A stretch of 33,109 bases of DNA, taken from contig JAQGBZ010000551.1 in assembly GCA_034687125.1 (NCBI GenBank), positions 1 to 33,109 on the forward strand. The letters run 5' to 3'. Positions 1-10,680 of the stretch are shown piece after piece; within the stretch, counting starts at the first letter, position 1, and the number at the start of each line of letters is the position of its first letter. The DNA comes from Neelides folsomi. Its lineage: Eukaryota > Arthropoda > Collembola > Neelipleona > Neelidae. The position numbers and the translations under genes were made by a program. The notes below the pieces were generated by a model that saw nothing but the letters and a program-made list of their open reading frames with translations, made no database searches and was not told the DNA's origin.

Positions 1-1468
1 GAAAACACAAGAGATATTCATAAGAGAAAAATTAAATAAACGCCCTGTCCAAATCCAGAGCATAGTCCCCTGTATATCCTAAAATGCCATTTCATACATA
101 CCTACTTTATAAATATCTTACTTCATTCATTAAAAACTGTGTTAGATGAAACATCATTACACAGTGAATTCTTACTAGCTTTTCAGCATTCATTGGTATC
201 TCATTGTTTTGCGTATTTGTCAGTGTATTCAGCATCAGCACAACAGTTTATTTTGTAAACTTTTTGTAAACTTAAATCAATAATGTGTCGGTACTGTCGG
301 TTAATCAGAAATGAATGAACTTGTGAACATTAAAGCAAGTATATTTATTCCGCCGATTGATTGCCAATACCCTAAAACATTCTTGTTCAATTTTATTCAA
401 CATTTTAGATAAAGAATAACCCAGTGAAAAACTATTGAGGCAAATAAACATTGGTCGTGGCATGGATATGATACGTATCATTGTTGTAAGTATTTGTAGT
501 TATATACTTATTTGAGTTTGAGCAGAATTGGAAATGAACATTGCTACTTCGAAAAAAGCACGTACTGTTGTTCAATGTTATATCACCCAAATTCATTCCA
601 TTAAAATACAACTTCCAATTACTTCAAATGATTAAACAAACTTTAAAACAACTAAAATACGATGTGATGTTTATTCGGTTCTGTAATTTATACTTACATA
701 TTCTAGTACTGTGGAATTATCAACCGTTTGTGTGCATATGAATTAGTGTGAACATTAAGTATTCGAAAAGTGTAAACTACTTAAAATGATTATCAATATT
801 AATTTATTTAACAAAGGAAAAGTTTTATCGGAAAGCCTTGATGTAACGTACTTATTATATTTTATGATATCATAGATAATCATAGCCATTTTGATTTTTT
901 CCTTATATTTTCTATAAAATTGAATTAACGTAACATACAAGTCTAATTGTAATTGTATACGAAATTCAATTAATTATACTTATCTAGGTATATTTTACTT
1001 GTACTTAATATTTGATGTTAGATGCTTATTTAATATATAGTAAAGCTCTTATGGTATTACTAAGTATATTTGTAATATATTGTTACTTTATTACATTAGA
1101 GCAATTAATGTAAATAATACTGTATAAAAAGTTGGACTTACTACCTATACTTTTGTCATACGTGATTTAATTTATGAAACAGTCAACTCACCATCAGTCA
1201 AAAGCGTAAAACAAGATAAAAATTCATACCAATCAACTTTAAGTGAACTTTAAGTGTTTAAATAATTAAGTATGTAAACGATATTTATAGTATGTATACA
1301 GACAGATATTACGTATACATACTTGTATTGTACTTATAGAGAATTTCGTTTTTTACATAAAAGTAAATTATACATTAAATTGATATGTAGAACAATATTT
1401 GACATATAAAAAGATTTTCTAATATTAAAAACGAAGGAATTTTTTGAATAATCACATGTTCCGTAATA
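1..1468. other. AT-rich intergenic DNA, no gene seen
   Basis: No coding region, RNA gene or mobile element is supported here. The open frames present are short, AT-driven and resemble no known family. The stretch ends at the TA dinucleotide that flanks the left end of the Tc1/mariner element. Confidence 0.6.
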
Positions 1469-1543
1469 CAGGGTGGGCCCGAGGTCGAGGCGTTTTTTAA
1501 ATCAATCATAACTTTAAGATGGTTAATGATAAAAAACTATTCC

Positions 1544-1706
1544 GATCTGAGTCCCCTCGATTTCTTCATCATGGGTCATGTCAAAGAAATAGTCTACTCT
1601 GGTTGAATTGAAAGAGGCTATTAACCAAAAGCATTCGCAGAAAGTCCGGTTGCTATGTGCAAAAGAGGATGCTATTCAACCAAATGTTGGTTTCAGTGAT
1701 GTATAA
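1544..1706 (+). pseudogene. C-terminal remnant of a mariner-family transposase
   Basis: Starting at 1544 the + strand reads DLSPLDFFIMGHVKEIVYS. This matches the conserved end of the mariner-family DDE domain, where a segment of the type D-L-(S/N)-P-x-D-(F/Y)-F-(L)-(W)-G carries a late catalytic acidic residue. After the Ser codon at 1598-1600 the frame shifts by one base, and the reading continues from 1602 (VELKEAINQKHSQKVRLLCA) to a stop at 1704-1706. The N-terminal DNA-binding domain and the earlier catalytic residues are absent. The family assignment rests on this motif and the surrounding CAGGGTGGGCC/TA ends. The exact subfamily is not determined. Confidence 0.7.
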
Positions 1707-1953
1707 AAGTAAATAAGGCTTAATTGATGAATTTAAGGTTTTAATTGTATTATACGCAGAGATGTTCCGTTCACAGGGAACGTTCCTCGGGAACCATCAA
1801 ATAATTAATTACAGTTTAAAGTCTACCAACAATAAAATATAAATATAGATGGACATTTTAACGTGGTACCAAATATAAATAAATCGGTTTGATTCATGAA
1901 TAATACACTGAAATTATTTCAAATCATTTTGCTTAATAATAATTTTTGCTAAA

Positions 1954-2331
1954 ATGCCTCCTGCAAAATCTCCAATTTATAATCATTTTGTAACTAGCGA
2001 GCCTTCAAAGAAAAATGCCAAATCTGATAAGCCCAGTTATAAATGCAAATATTGTAAAGCAATTTTCTTTAAAAATGCAACTAAAATGGCCAATTACATT
2101 ATAAAATGTTTGCATGCAACTCTAGAAGCTTTAGAACAAGCAAAATAAAACAAAAGAATTTCAAAAAATGTTCAGTCTTCTCAAAAGTTTGTCACAATCG
2201 GAAATGAGACAAATCCTTCAGACGGAATATCTACAATTTCTAAAAGTAGCGGTGGAAATTCGATTTCTTGTTTTGCTGATAGAATGGACACTACATCACA
2301 AGTTAGTGAAATATATTTATCAGACCAATAA
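1954..2331 (+). pseudogene. BED-type zinc-finger N-terminus of a hAT transposase, truncated
   Basis: The frame opens with ATG at 1954. Residues 1-64 contain a BED-like zinc finger: an aromatic-Lys-Cys-x2-Cys start (YKCKYC, residues 29-34), then about 20 residues to a Lys-Cys-Leu-His end (residues 51-54). BED fingers bind the ends of hAT elements. A TAA stop at 2146-2148 interrupts the frame, but the same frame continues without a further stop to 2329-2331 with Ser/Asn/Thr-rich sequence like the linker after BED domains. The RNase-H-like catalytic domain and dimerisation region are missing. An AATAAA overlaps the second stop (2327-2332). It could still be expressed as a 64-residue DNA-binding peptide, but it is more likely dead. 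Confidence 0.65.
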
Positions 2332-2568
2332 AATAATTTAATTTTCAATAATTTCATATATATATTTATGATGTAACAAATATAAATGTTAAAATGATTT
2401 TGACTTTTAACTCATAGAATGACATAATTAATTAAGATACTTTATATATCTCTTGTTAATTATAAATTATAATTAATAAAAATGCTAAATTATTATTAAA
2501 GAAGACATTTAATGGCACATTATTGATATGTAATGCGCATGTGATGGTTCCCATTCTGATAGCTTCCA

Positions 2569-2606
2569 GGGAACGTCCCCCAGGAACGTTCCTGGGGGAC
2601 GTTCCC
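2569..2606. repeat. 38-bp perfect palindrome near the right hAT end
   Basis: The 38 bases are exactly self-complementary with no spacer, centred between 2587 and 2588 and built around the core GGAACGTTCC. The left hAT end has one copy of the same core at 1777-1786. In hAT elements, short subterminal repeats are binding sites for the BED finger of the transposase, so this may be a doubled subterminal site. The small open frames on both strands here simply reflect the symmetry. Confidence 0.85.
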
Positions 2607-3496
2607 ATCTTTGGCACATCTCTGATTATACGACATATAAGGTATACAAACGGTATGCCTGCCAATTTTAATGAAATTCGGTTACTAAATACAAAAGATA
2701 TCATTCGTTAAAAATACGCCTCGACCTCTGGCCCACCCTGTACATAATGCATATTGTTATAGATTTATTTCTTAAGTAATCTAATGACCAATTTAAAATG
2801 ATCTGACATGACGTGCAAAAATGAAATCAAATAAAAAAATCAATTAACTCAAGTCACATATCCACTTTCATTAATTTCGCCTGTGCTTAAAAACGATGCA
2901 GCTCTCCTTATACATAATATAAATTCAAATCAATGAAAAAATAGTTAAAAATTTTAGGGTCTTTTAAGAGCTACTTCTGATGTATTAGAGCTTGCCGATG
3001 CCTGAGTATGACTATTCATCTATGACTAATATATGTATTACTTACGTCCCTATAGGTATAGGGTTTTAAAAAAGCATATAGATTTATAGGAGATCTTCCA
3101 TTCTGTTCAAAAGACAGTTCAAGGTATTATCCTTATTATGTAGAAGATTCTTAAATCAATTTTTACAGAAATAATAAACGTATTATTAAATGTGATTTTA
3201 TAAACATTTTACATTTAATACAAAGTTTCTGATTCAACAAATGTTTTTGTGGAATTTTTTAAAATATTTGAAAAAAGATAAACAAAATATATAGTAAATG
3301 GATAAATGAATGCAGAGAGCAAAGATGATTTCCATTAACTTCATTGTTTCCGATTGAATTGAATTAAGGCATACTATGAAATTCCATATTTAGCATCACC
3401 CTTTTATTGTATATGGGAGCGAGGCTAGCGAAAGTGTTACCTGAGCGTTGGTATTTGTCCAAATGTATTAACTTTGTCTTTCCCCTTAACATTATT

Positions 3497-3504
3497 TATA
3501 AAAG
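3497..3504 (+). promoter_or_regulatory. TATA-box candidate (TATAAAAG)
   Basis: A TATAAAAG sits in a locally GC-richer block, followed about 25-60 bases later by unusually GC-rich sequence (gacgccgagggttgggacg). In this AT-rich DNA such matches arise easily by chance. No strong initiator was found at the expected distance. It is a possible start for the leader of gene A only because that gene needs an upstream non-coding exon. Confidence 0.2.
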
Positions 3505-4644
3505 GGTTTATGACATTGACGCCGAGGGTTGGGACGAAAGGAGTTTGAAAAGTAGCAATAAGCATTGTTCACTTTATTAACAGTCCTCGTCAATCAAGGA
3601 AACTTACGCTACCTCATTGTCCTTCTCAACTCCTCACGCATTTACTTTGCCCGTTCAACCATTAAAGGTTTTTTTATACTGATTTTACAAGTTTATTTAT
3701 ACCATTATTACATTTCCTGTATTAAAATTAAAATTCACTTAATTTAAACTTAAATTATATGAATTGGAAATTTAATTTCCTCAATAGTAAAATTAATTAA
3801 TATGGGAATATTTTCTATAACATGATTAGCTTTTATAATAAATATATTTTAGATTTAATTCATCATTTACTATACACTGTATATTATTTAATATTAATTA
3901 CATGATAATTTTAATTATGTAAAAATTTAGTTTTAAAAAATAATTAAGATTGTTTTTAAAAACTTACAAAAATCTTTTCAAATAATAATTTGCTAATTGT
4001 ATGTATTATTGTTGTAAATTAAGCAATATTTCAAACATAAGCCATCGTTTTAATTTTTGCCATTTATTATTATAGCCATTTTGTTCCAAATTTTGAAAAT
4101 GTAAATAATATGTTTATTGTAAAGCAAATATGGTATTTTCAGATGTTAAAAAATTATTATTTATAGAAATTCCCATTGTATATTCATTTGTATGTTAAAT
4201 ATGCTAGGTATAGTCATTTTATCCACCATATACTTTAAATCTGTTATAATGAATGTTAATACGTATGTATAATAATTATTGTAACTCATTAATTACCATT
4301 AATAAATATTTTATTGGTAGTATGCAAATCTATGAATACTGAATTGCTACTTAAGAATGTTTTAATATTTGATGTCATTGATATGCGATTACTTACTTTA
4401 ATGACAATAATAATTGACATTATGCTAAGGAAGAGATGTGAAATATTACTGTTCAATGGTTATTTTTAAAGTCAGGAATATTTAGCCATGTTTTAATTTC
4501 TAGATTTAATGTATGCTATTGTTTAAATTACTTGTATGTAATATTGTAAATTACATATTATCCTCCATTATATTTTTAATCTTTTAATCTTCAGTTAAAT
4601 CAGTTAAAACATGTGTAATGAATATAGACAATAACTTTTTTCAG

Positions 4645-4724
4645 GATCTTCATAATTGAGGGGGAGACGTGAAAACTGGAGACCATTTTTAATGCCTTGC
4701 AAATATTCTGAGAAAAAATAAAAG
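4645..4724 (+). other. Candidate non-coding leader exon
   Basis: The segment is preceded by a good acceptor (ttttttcag) and followed by a donor (aaaag|gtaaaa). It is less AT-rich at its start than its surroundings (gagggggagacgtg). It has stops in the frames examined, so it would be untranslated. The position between the weak TATA candidate and the coding exon of gene A would suit a 5' UTR exon. Splice-site-like signals alone are weak evidence. Confidence 0.25.
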
Positions 4725-5579
4725 GTAAAAATTCTATGGAATGGGTTTTCCATGAAACATTTTAATTACCTTTACAATTGACCCTATTAGCTTTTTAATA
4801 TCTTCCAATTTAATCCTCACTCAGCTTTTATGGGGATTAGTTGAAATTACATATAAATTATACAGAGAGACGGATTAGATAAACTATGAGCAATTTGTCA
4901 ATTTAATATTTATAACAATAGTTTTACTCAGAATCGGTTAGTAGAAATCAAACATAATTATTCATATGAAATGAACAGAAATCAGTAACAAACATGTATG
5001 TTTGCACTTTGATTCTTCATATTTATGTATTCATACTTTTTATATATTACATACTTTAAAGTCGAAATTGATGTAGTAGTATATCTGTCAGTATCTGTCA
5101 GTATCACTTTAAATTGCTCAAATTAAACAGATAACATTGAACATTTAAATCAACAATTAATGGTAGTTACAATATTAGAGGAAATACCGACAATTATTTA
5201 AAAATATACACAACACGACCCAATAGATTTTAAAAGAAATGTTCTTGTAAGTTTTTGTTATATGCAATATTGATCCATTGATCATAAATAGGTACATAGG
5301 ATCTTAATATGTAGGTACTGATACATACCTAAATACCTACTAACATATGCTGTAGTAAGTAAGCTATATTTATATAACACATAGGTAGATATCGATATCA
5401 ATATAATATTGTTGTAAAATTGAATATTGGATCAGTCATCACTTGATAAAGCCAATAATAAGAAAATTATGAATAAGAAATGAGAATTAAACACAACTGA
5501 ACAGATATAACAATGTGATGTACGATTACTTTTTACATGTCTAACGTCTAGCTGACTACTCAGACGAATTCAATTAAAA

Positions 5580-5975
5580 TTGTGGATGTCAAACTCATAC
5601 AAATATTTGATAGCAAATGTCGAAGTGCCGACACATTTAGATAGATTAAGTCAACAAAATCCATTATTTCGATATTCGATTAATAGAACGAATAATAAAA
5701 TAATTAGAATAATACGATATGACGCTATAAGTATATCTGATACGATATTTACATTTAGGCCACGAAAAGTATTATTTTTTTATGAAAATGCAAAATGTTG
5801 TGGCATTGATCTTTTGATGCAAAAGATAAAGATACTTATTAGAATGTGTGTACATAATTGGAATTTCCAACAATGGAAAAACTTAACTGATAATTTAATA
5901 GTAAATTCATTAAATAATCGGGAAAATACTTTTCAGTGGCAATTACATCAATCAGTATATTGCATGATCAAATAA
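5580..5975 (+). CDS. Unrecognised open frame of 131 codons, doubtful
   Basis: This is the longest single open frame in the first 6 kb. The translation is rich in Ile, Asn and Arg and has no motif, signal peptide or membrane segment that I recognise. The first codon context is not informative. It ends 52 bases before the acceptor of the first coding exon of gene A. A frame of this length can arise by chance in 33 kb, and the Asn/Ile/Lys bias is what random AT-rich DNA gives. It is listed because it is unusually long for non-coding sequence here, not because a function is supported. Confidence 0.15.
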   Translation: MWMSNSYKYLIANVEVPTHLDRLSQQNPLFRYSINRTNNKIIRIIRYDAISISDTIFTFRPRKVLFFYENAKCCGIDLLMQKIKILIRMCVHNWNFQQWKNLTDNLIVNSLNNRENTFQWQLHQSVYCMIK

Positions 5976-6038
5976 TTAGATGAAAGTTTCGTTAAAGTTT
6001 AATTTTAAACTTTTTCTTGTGTTTCAGACAAAGTCACA

Positions 6039-9000
6039 ATGGCGAAAGGATCAAATTCGGTAAATAATATACGTTTACTATTTTATTCATTATTAAATGC
6101 ATAAGCCATACCATACCATATGCCTCTATAAAAAATACATTATTAAAATTATGTATAATTTATGTTTGTATTCAAACATCTTTACTTTATTTTGAGTCAT
6201 TTAAATGTACCTTTTATCTATATAAAAAAGTCAATGATATTGCTTGGTTTTTTATATTTTAAACGACCACAAGTTTTGGTTTATGTATATTACATACATA
6301 TGTAAAGTAACATACACAGGCACATACACCATGAGTTTATTACACATTTATGTAGATATAGCTTACCCATATTAAATATGTAGGTTTTATACTTATTAAG
6401 TTCAGTATAAATATAATACAATGAACTTCAATTTTGCATTAAACATAAAAATGCAAAATTGTAATGACATATACACAATTAAATTTAAAAATCTCAGTCA
6501 TTTCCTCTTTAACCTTTATTTCAACTTTAAAATCACATTTTATTGTGAAAATTATAATTCTACACGGATTTCCATTGCCATTATTAAATAATTTTGTTAT
6601 TCACGACGTGATCTTGGAACGATTGAGCTAGTTATGAATGTAATAAATATGATTTATTACATAATAAATTCAAGCGTTTTTTTATTTTAAAAAATTCAAC
6701 ATATTATAATTAAAGTATTGCCATCATCTTAAAAATAATCTTTTTGAGGATCAACTCGGAAATTAAGGCTTAATTTAACTCTGTTAAATTTAAACAAGTC
6801 TAAAGTATTAAAAACCATACAACCATATTTTAATGGTATGAATAACTTTGCACATTTAGACTGTTGGTTTAAACTTTTATATTTAATCTCTACTATATCA
6901 TTTTTAGTAACATCAAGTTTATATCTATAATTAATTACAAAAAAACATTTTTGTTTTAATTAAAAAATATGAAGATTTTATTTAATCAATGATGAATGTT
7001 CTTATTGAATATTCTAGGGTGATGAAAATGAACCATACGGAGTTGAAAACAAAGGATACGTAAATGAAGAAGGATTCGATAGCCAATTGTCAAAAAATGG
7101 TATATCTACAATCAGCGGTTCAGAAGCAGTCACTGTAAGATTTTATTTTATTGGTTTCTTACTAATATTAGCATTTCATATTGTAAGAATGTTTGATATA
7201 TTACTAATAAACTATTAACGTAAAATGGGTATATATAAATTTTAAATCCCATTTCTAGTCATTAAATGCAAAATTCATCAATTTATGAATTTCCAATTAG
7301 ATTGATGAACCGGAAGAAGTTCGTGAACAATGGGCCAAACCTATTGAATTCCTCCTTTCTTGTATTGCTATGTCCGTTGGTCTTGGAAATATTTGGAGGT
7401 TTCCGTTTACAGCTTTCGAAAATGGAGGTGGAGCATTTTTAATTCCTTACATTATTGTCCTTTTCTTCATTGGGAAGCCCATCTACTTTCTCGAATTGGT
7501 TAGTTCACTTCATTTTTAATTCCGTCTGGAGCCAAATTTAATGGAAAATTGATGTAAAAATACTTGGATTATATTTATAGGCTATTGGACAGTTTTCTTC
7601 TTTTGGTCAAGTCAAAGTTTGGAGATGCGTACCTTTTTTTAAAGGTATGAATGTCAATTTTTATATTACTATTTGATGTTTTCAGGATTTTATAATATTT
7701 ATTTTACTAGTTAATAATTATTATTTATTAATAATTATTAACTAGTTTTTAATTAGTTTTTAATATACTTGTAAAATAATTTTAGGAATTGGTTATGGAT
7801 CAATGGTTGGAACAGCATGCGTGGTTTCCTATTATTGCTCCCTCATGGTACAGAATATTTTTTTATTCATAGGTGTATGATTAATGAAATTAATGATTTT
7901 AAATATAAATTTAAAATTTTTATATGTTAATTATTTTAGTAATAAATTATATTATAATAGAAATATTTTAATAAGCTTTCAATCAATTTAGCAATATATG
8001 TATTTGAGTTTTTAACTTGAATTTTTTGGTTTGAAAGGCTTTGACAGTCTTTTATTTCTTTGCGTCTTTCAATAAAACCCTTCCATGGGCTGATTGTAAC
8101 GAAAAATGGGCTGGAGTAGGAAATTGCAATGGATCACAATTATCAGATTCCTTCTTAGAGGATAATGCAAAATCACTTCCAGAAGTTTATTTTGAGTTCG
8201 ATTTTATTTCATTATAATTAATGCAATGTTTATCTTATCAATCGTTGGCTATGATTTGATTTTGGAATTTATGTTAATAATTATTGATTATAGAAATGAA
8301 GTACTGAAACAATATGACAATATCGATGATGGGATTGGAGCACCTGAATGGAGACTTACACTTTGTCTTCTCTTTTCTTGGATTGTTATTTTTGGAGCTC
8401 TTGTGAAGGGTGTGCAAAGTTCAGGAAAGGTTGCGTATTTCACTGCATTGTTTCCCTACGTGGTTCTCATAATCCTCCTCATCCGAGGTGTGACACTTCC
8501 TGGAGCTTGGACTGGAATCAAATACTTCATTGAGCCTCAATGGGGGGAAATTCTTAAGCCAAAGGTAAAACATTCAAAACATTTATTCTTGAATTGAATA
8601 CATAATTAATTTTTTTTATTGATTTTACATAATTAATTATTTATGTATAAGTTTTTACATTTTTATTGACATATTTTTTAAATAATTTGTTTCTCAAAAT
8701 GTTTTCTTTTAACATGTTATTTAATTATTAACTTTTATCATATTGTATTTAAGGTGTGGTACGCGGCAGTTGGACAGTGCTTTTTCTCCTTGTCTACTGG
8801 ATTTGGTCCCATCATTATGTTTGCTTCTTACAATCCATTTAAGCACAACGTTTACAGGTTTGGAACTTGGATACGATATGGTTTAAACTTTAAAGTGTAG
8901 AACCGCGGCCGTAGAACTAATACATAATATTTTTACTTATTATGTACCTACTGCCTGGGCTCGCAATAGAATAGATTTTTTGGTTTGGATTTCCCTTCCT

Positions 9001-10680
9001 TTCCTTCCATTATTTCATTGTTATTTCATATTAGTTTATTTTACAAATGAAATGCAAGTCCAAACCAAAAAATCTATTTTATTGCAAGCCCAGGTAGTAA
9101 TGTATAGAACATTAAGTTTATGACATATTGTTAATTTAGGGATGCGATGATCATTAGTTTGATGGATACATTTACGAGTTTGCTCGCCGGTTTTACCATT
9201 TTTGCTATTCTTGGTAATCTTGCTTACGAATTGGATGTTGAGATTGTAGCTGTTGCAAAGGCAGGACCAGGGCTTGCATTCATTTCATATCCAGACGCTA
9301 TTTCAAAATTCGATTTTGTTCCTCAAGTAAGTTATGACAAATTGCTTATAAAAGTACAAGTATAATTTATATTCGCTCAGCAATTTTAATTAAATTTTTA
9401 AGGTGCTTAAAATTAAGGCAGGCGATTAAAATTTTCTTGTTAATTATTTTTATTAGTTGTTTGCTGTTTTATTCTTTTTGATGTTGTTTACTCTTGGAGT
9501 TGGAAGTGCTACATCTTTGGCTGGAGGAATCATCACAATTATTCATGATCAATGGCCAAAAATCCCAAGATGGCAAATTACAGGTCTTGTTTGTGGAAGT
9601 CTTTTCCTTGTTGGACTCATTTATGTCACTCCAGTAAGATACAAATTAATAATTACATTAAAATTATATGTTAAACAAACTAAAGTAATCGATTCCATTG
9701 TCTCATCTTGATGAATTATCTTTTATAGGGAGGTCAATTTATGCTCACACTTGTAGATTATTTCGGTGCTAACTTTGTCATCTACGTTATGGTAAGCTTA
9801 CAAAAATATGATATAATTCTCAAATTAATTTTGCGCACTTGGATTAATATTTGTTTTTGAATTTCAGGCTACAGTTGAAGTTATCGGAATTGCTTGGGTT
9901 TATGGACTTAATAACATTTGTTTAGATATTGAATTTATGCTCGAAGTCAAAGTCAGTTGGTATTGGAAGGTAATTAGAAAAATAAAAATTGTGTTTATCA
10001 AATTTTATTTAATCTTAATCTTTATGTTAATTTTATTACACAAAATTATGATTATACTTTATTCCACAAACAAAAGTGCTGAGTTCAAAGTTCGCGGAAA
10101 AATTTTCCATAACAAATACAATTTTCCGCGAACTTTGAACTCAGCACTTTTGTTTGTGGAATAAAGTATAATTACTTTTAATTAATTGGCAATGTGTTTT
10201 AGTTTTGTTGGGGATTCTTTATTCCTGTCGGCCTCATAGTGATTTTGTTCTACAGTCTCATCACATCAGAAACTTTGACCCATAATAACGCGGGCTTTCC
10301 AGATATTGCTATTGGTAATGCCAATACGGTTGTTTAAGTCTTTAAGTTAATTATATAATAACAACGTTTCAAGCACAAATTTGAATGAATAATTTACCGC
10401 CTTTTCTTTCATAGCTTGTGGATGGATAATTTCAGCTATTGCGTTATCACTCTTACCAATTTGTGCAATTCATTCAATAAGGACAGTCAAAAAACCAATG
10501 TCATTTAAAGAAGTAAGATTAAATCAATTTAATTACAAATGTATTGGTTTCGATCATTTTTTAAATGATTTATATATTTTGTAGAAATTTTTTGAGACAT
10601 TCAAACCAAAGTACTCCTGGGGACCTAAGTCAAAGAAAACAAGAAGAGAATGGGAAGAATTTAAAGCAAAAAGACAATAA
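6039..10680 (+). CDS. SLC6 sodium-coupled amino acid transporter (gene A), complete, 15 exons
   Basis: Exons: 6039-6059, 7018-7134, 7301-7498, 7581-7644, 7786-7847, 8038-8195, 8294-8564, 8754-8857, 9140-9326, 9457-9633, 9729-9791, 9868-9969, 10203-10314, 10415-10512, 10585-10680. All junctions are GT..AG and in phase, giving 609 aa, normal for the family. TM1 has the signature [12 protein letters not shown] (residues 71-82), followed by [11 protein letters not shown]. The Gly at the place of SERT Asp98 (residue 73) points to amino acid rather than monoamine substrates. The large extracellular loop has the conserved Cys pair (174, 184) and one NGS sequon (185). TM6 is [12 protein letters not shown] (304-315); TM8 follows at about 395. 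Such proteins import neutral amino acids with Na+ across the plasma membrane. The sequence most resembles insect nutrient amino acid transporters; the exact substrate is not predictable. An acceptor at 6027 implies an upstream non-coding exon. Confidence 0.93.
7706..7746. repeat. 18-bp perfect inverted repeat in intron 4 of gene A
   Basis: Arms 7706-7723 and 7729-7746 are exact inverted copies around a 5-base loop. They are made almost wholly of A and T and bounded by ACTAGT. It is probably a chance or micro-satellite-like AT hairpin; no target duplication or element was recognised. Confidence 0.7.
8951..9097. mobile_element. 147-bp MITE with TA target duplication in intron 8 of gene A
   Basis: Terminal inverted repeats of 39 bp (8951-8989 and 9059-9097, three mismatches) start CTGCCTGGGCTCGCAATAGA. 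Both ends abut TA (8949-8950 and 9098-9099), as for Tc1/mariner-derived miniature elements. The 69-bp centre is pyrimidine-rich on the left and has no coding capacity. It makes up about half of a 282-base intron, which would otherwise match the short introns around it. Confidence 0.8.
10051..10172. mobile_element. Foldback element: 51-bp perfect hairpin in intron 12 of gene A
   Basis: Arms 10051-10101 and 10122-10172 are exact inverted complements with a 20-base loop. TA dinucleotides at 10055-10056 and 10167-10168 would suit a Tc1/mariner-type miniature element of about 110 bp, with the outer matching bases being target sequence. The perfect arms suggest recent origin or homogenisation. Transcribed with the gene, the intron would form a long perfect duplex. 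The short open frame running through it is an artefact of the repeat. Confidence 0.8.

Larger units (their letters stand above)
1757..2624 (+). mobile_element. Non-autonomous hAT-type element with perfect 8-bp target duplication
   Basis: The element begins CAGAGATGTTCC and ends in GGCACATCTCTG, short terminal inverted repeats of the hAT type (CAGAG..TG start). It is flanked on both sides by the same 8 bases, attatacg (1749-1756 and 2625-2632), the target-site duplication length typical of hAT elements. The ends also carry subterminal repeats of the unit GGAACGTTCC, once on the left (1777-1786) and within a 38-bp palindrome on the right. Inside is only the N-terminal part of a transposase, a BED zinc finger region, so the element is an 868-bp deletion derivative. 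It lies entirely within the older Tc1/mariner element. The exact duplication suggests a relatively recent insertion. Confidence 0.88.
1469..2740. mobile_element. Tc1/mariner-type element, internally deleted, split by a hAT insertion
   Basis: The left end reads CAGGGTGGGCCCGAGGTCGA and the right end is its near-perfect inverted match (about 32 bp: 1469-1500 against 2708-2740, one mismatch plus a small length difference in the T run). Both ends abut a TA dinucleotide, the target duplication expected of Tc1/mariner elements. About 45 bases inside the left end lies the C-terminal part of a transposase, so most of the coding region has been lost. A separate hAT element (1757-2624) sits inside. Without it and its 8-base duplication, the host element is only about 396 bp, MITE-sized. 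It cannot move by its own transposase. Strand is not assigned to the whole; the transposase remnant reads on +. Confidence 0.8.
2741..5579. other. AT-rich intergenic or upstream DNA of the first transporter
   Basis: No coding exon could be supported. Two items stand out and are listed separately: a TATA-like block near 3497, in a stretch less AT-rich than its surroundings (about 3400-3660), and a splice-flanked segment at 4645-4724. Either could belong to the untranslated 5' part of gene A, whose first coding exon is preceded by a splice acceptor. Nothing else was recognised. Confidence 0.5.

Noticed and set aside
541..940. Short open frames at 541-741 (+) and 755-940 (-)
   Set aside because: Leu/Ile/Asn/Lys-rich chance frames without motifs, splice context or neighbours that need them.
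2456..2711. Overlapping open frames on both strands (82 and 62 aa)
   Set aside because: They run through the 38-bp palindrome and the hAT end; the symmetry produces matching frames and no protein family is recognisable.
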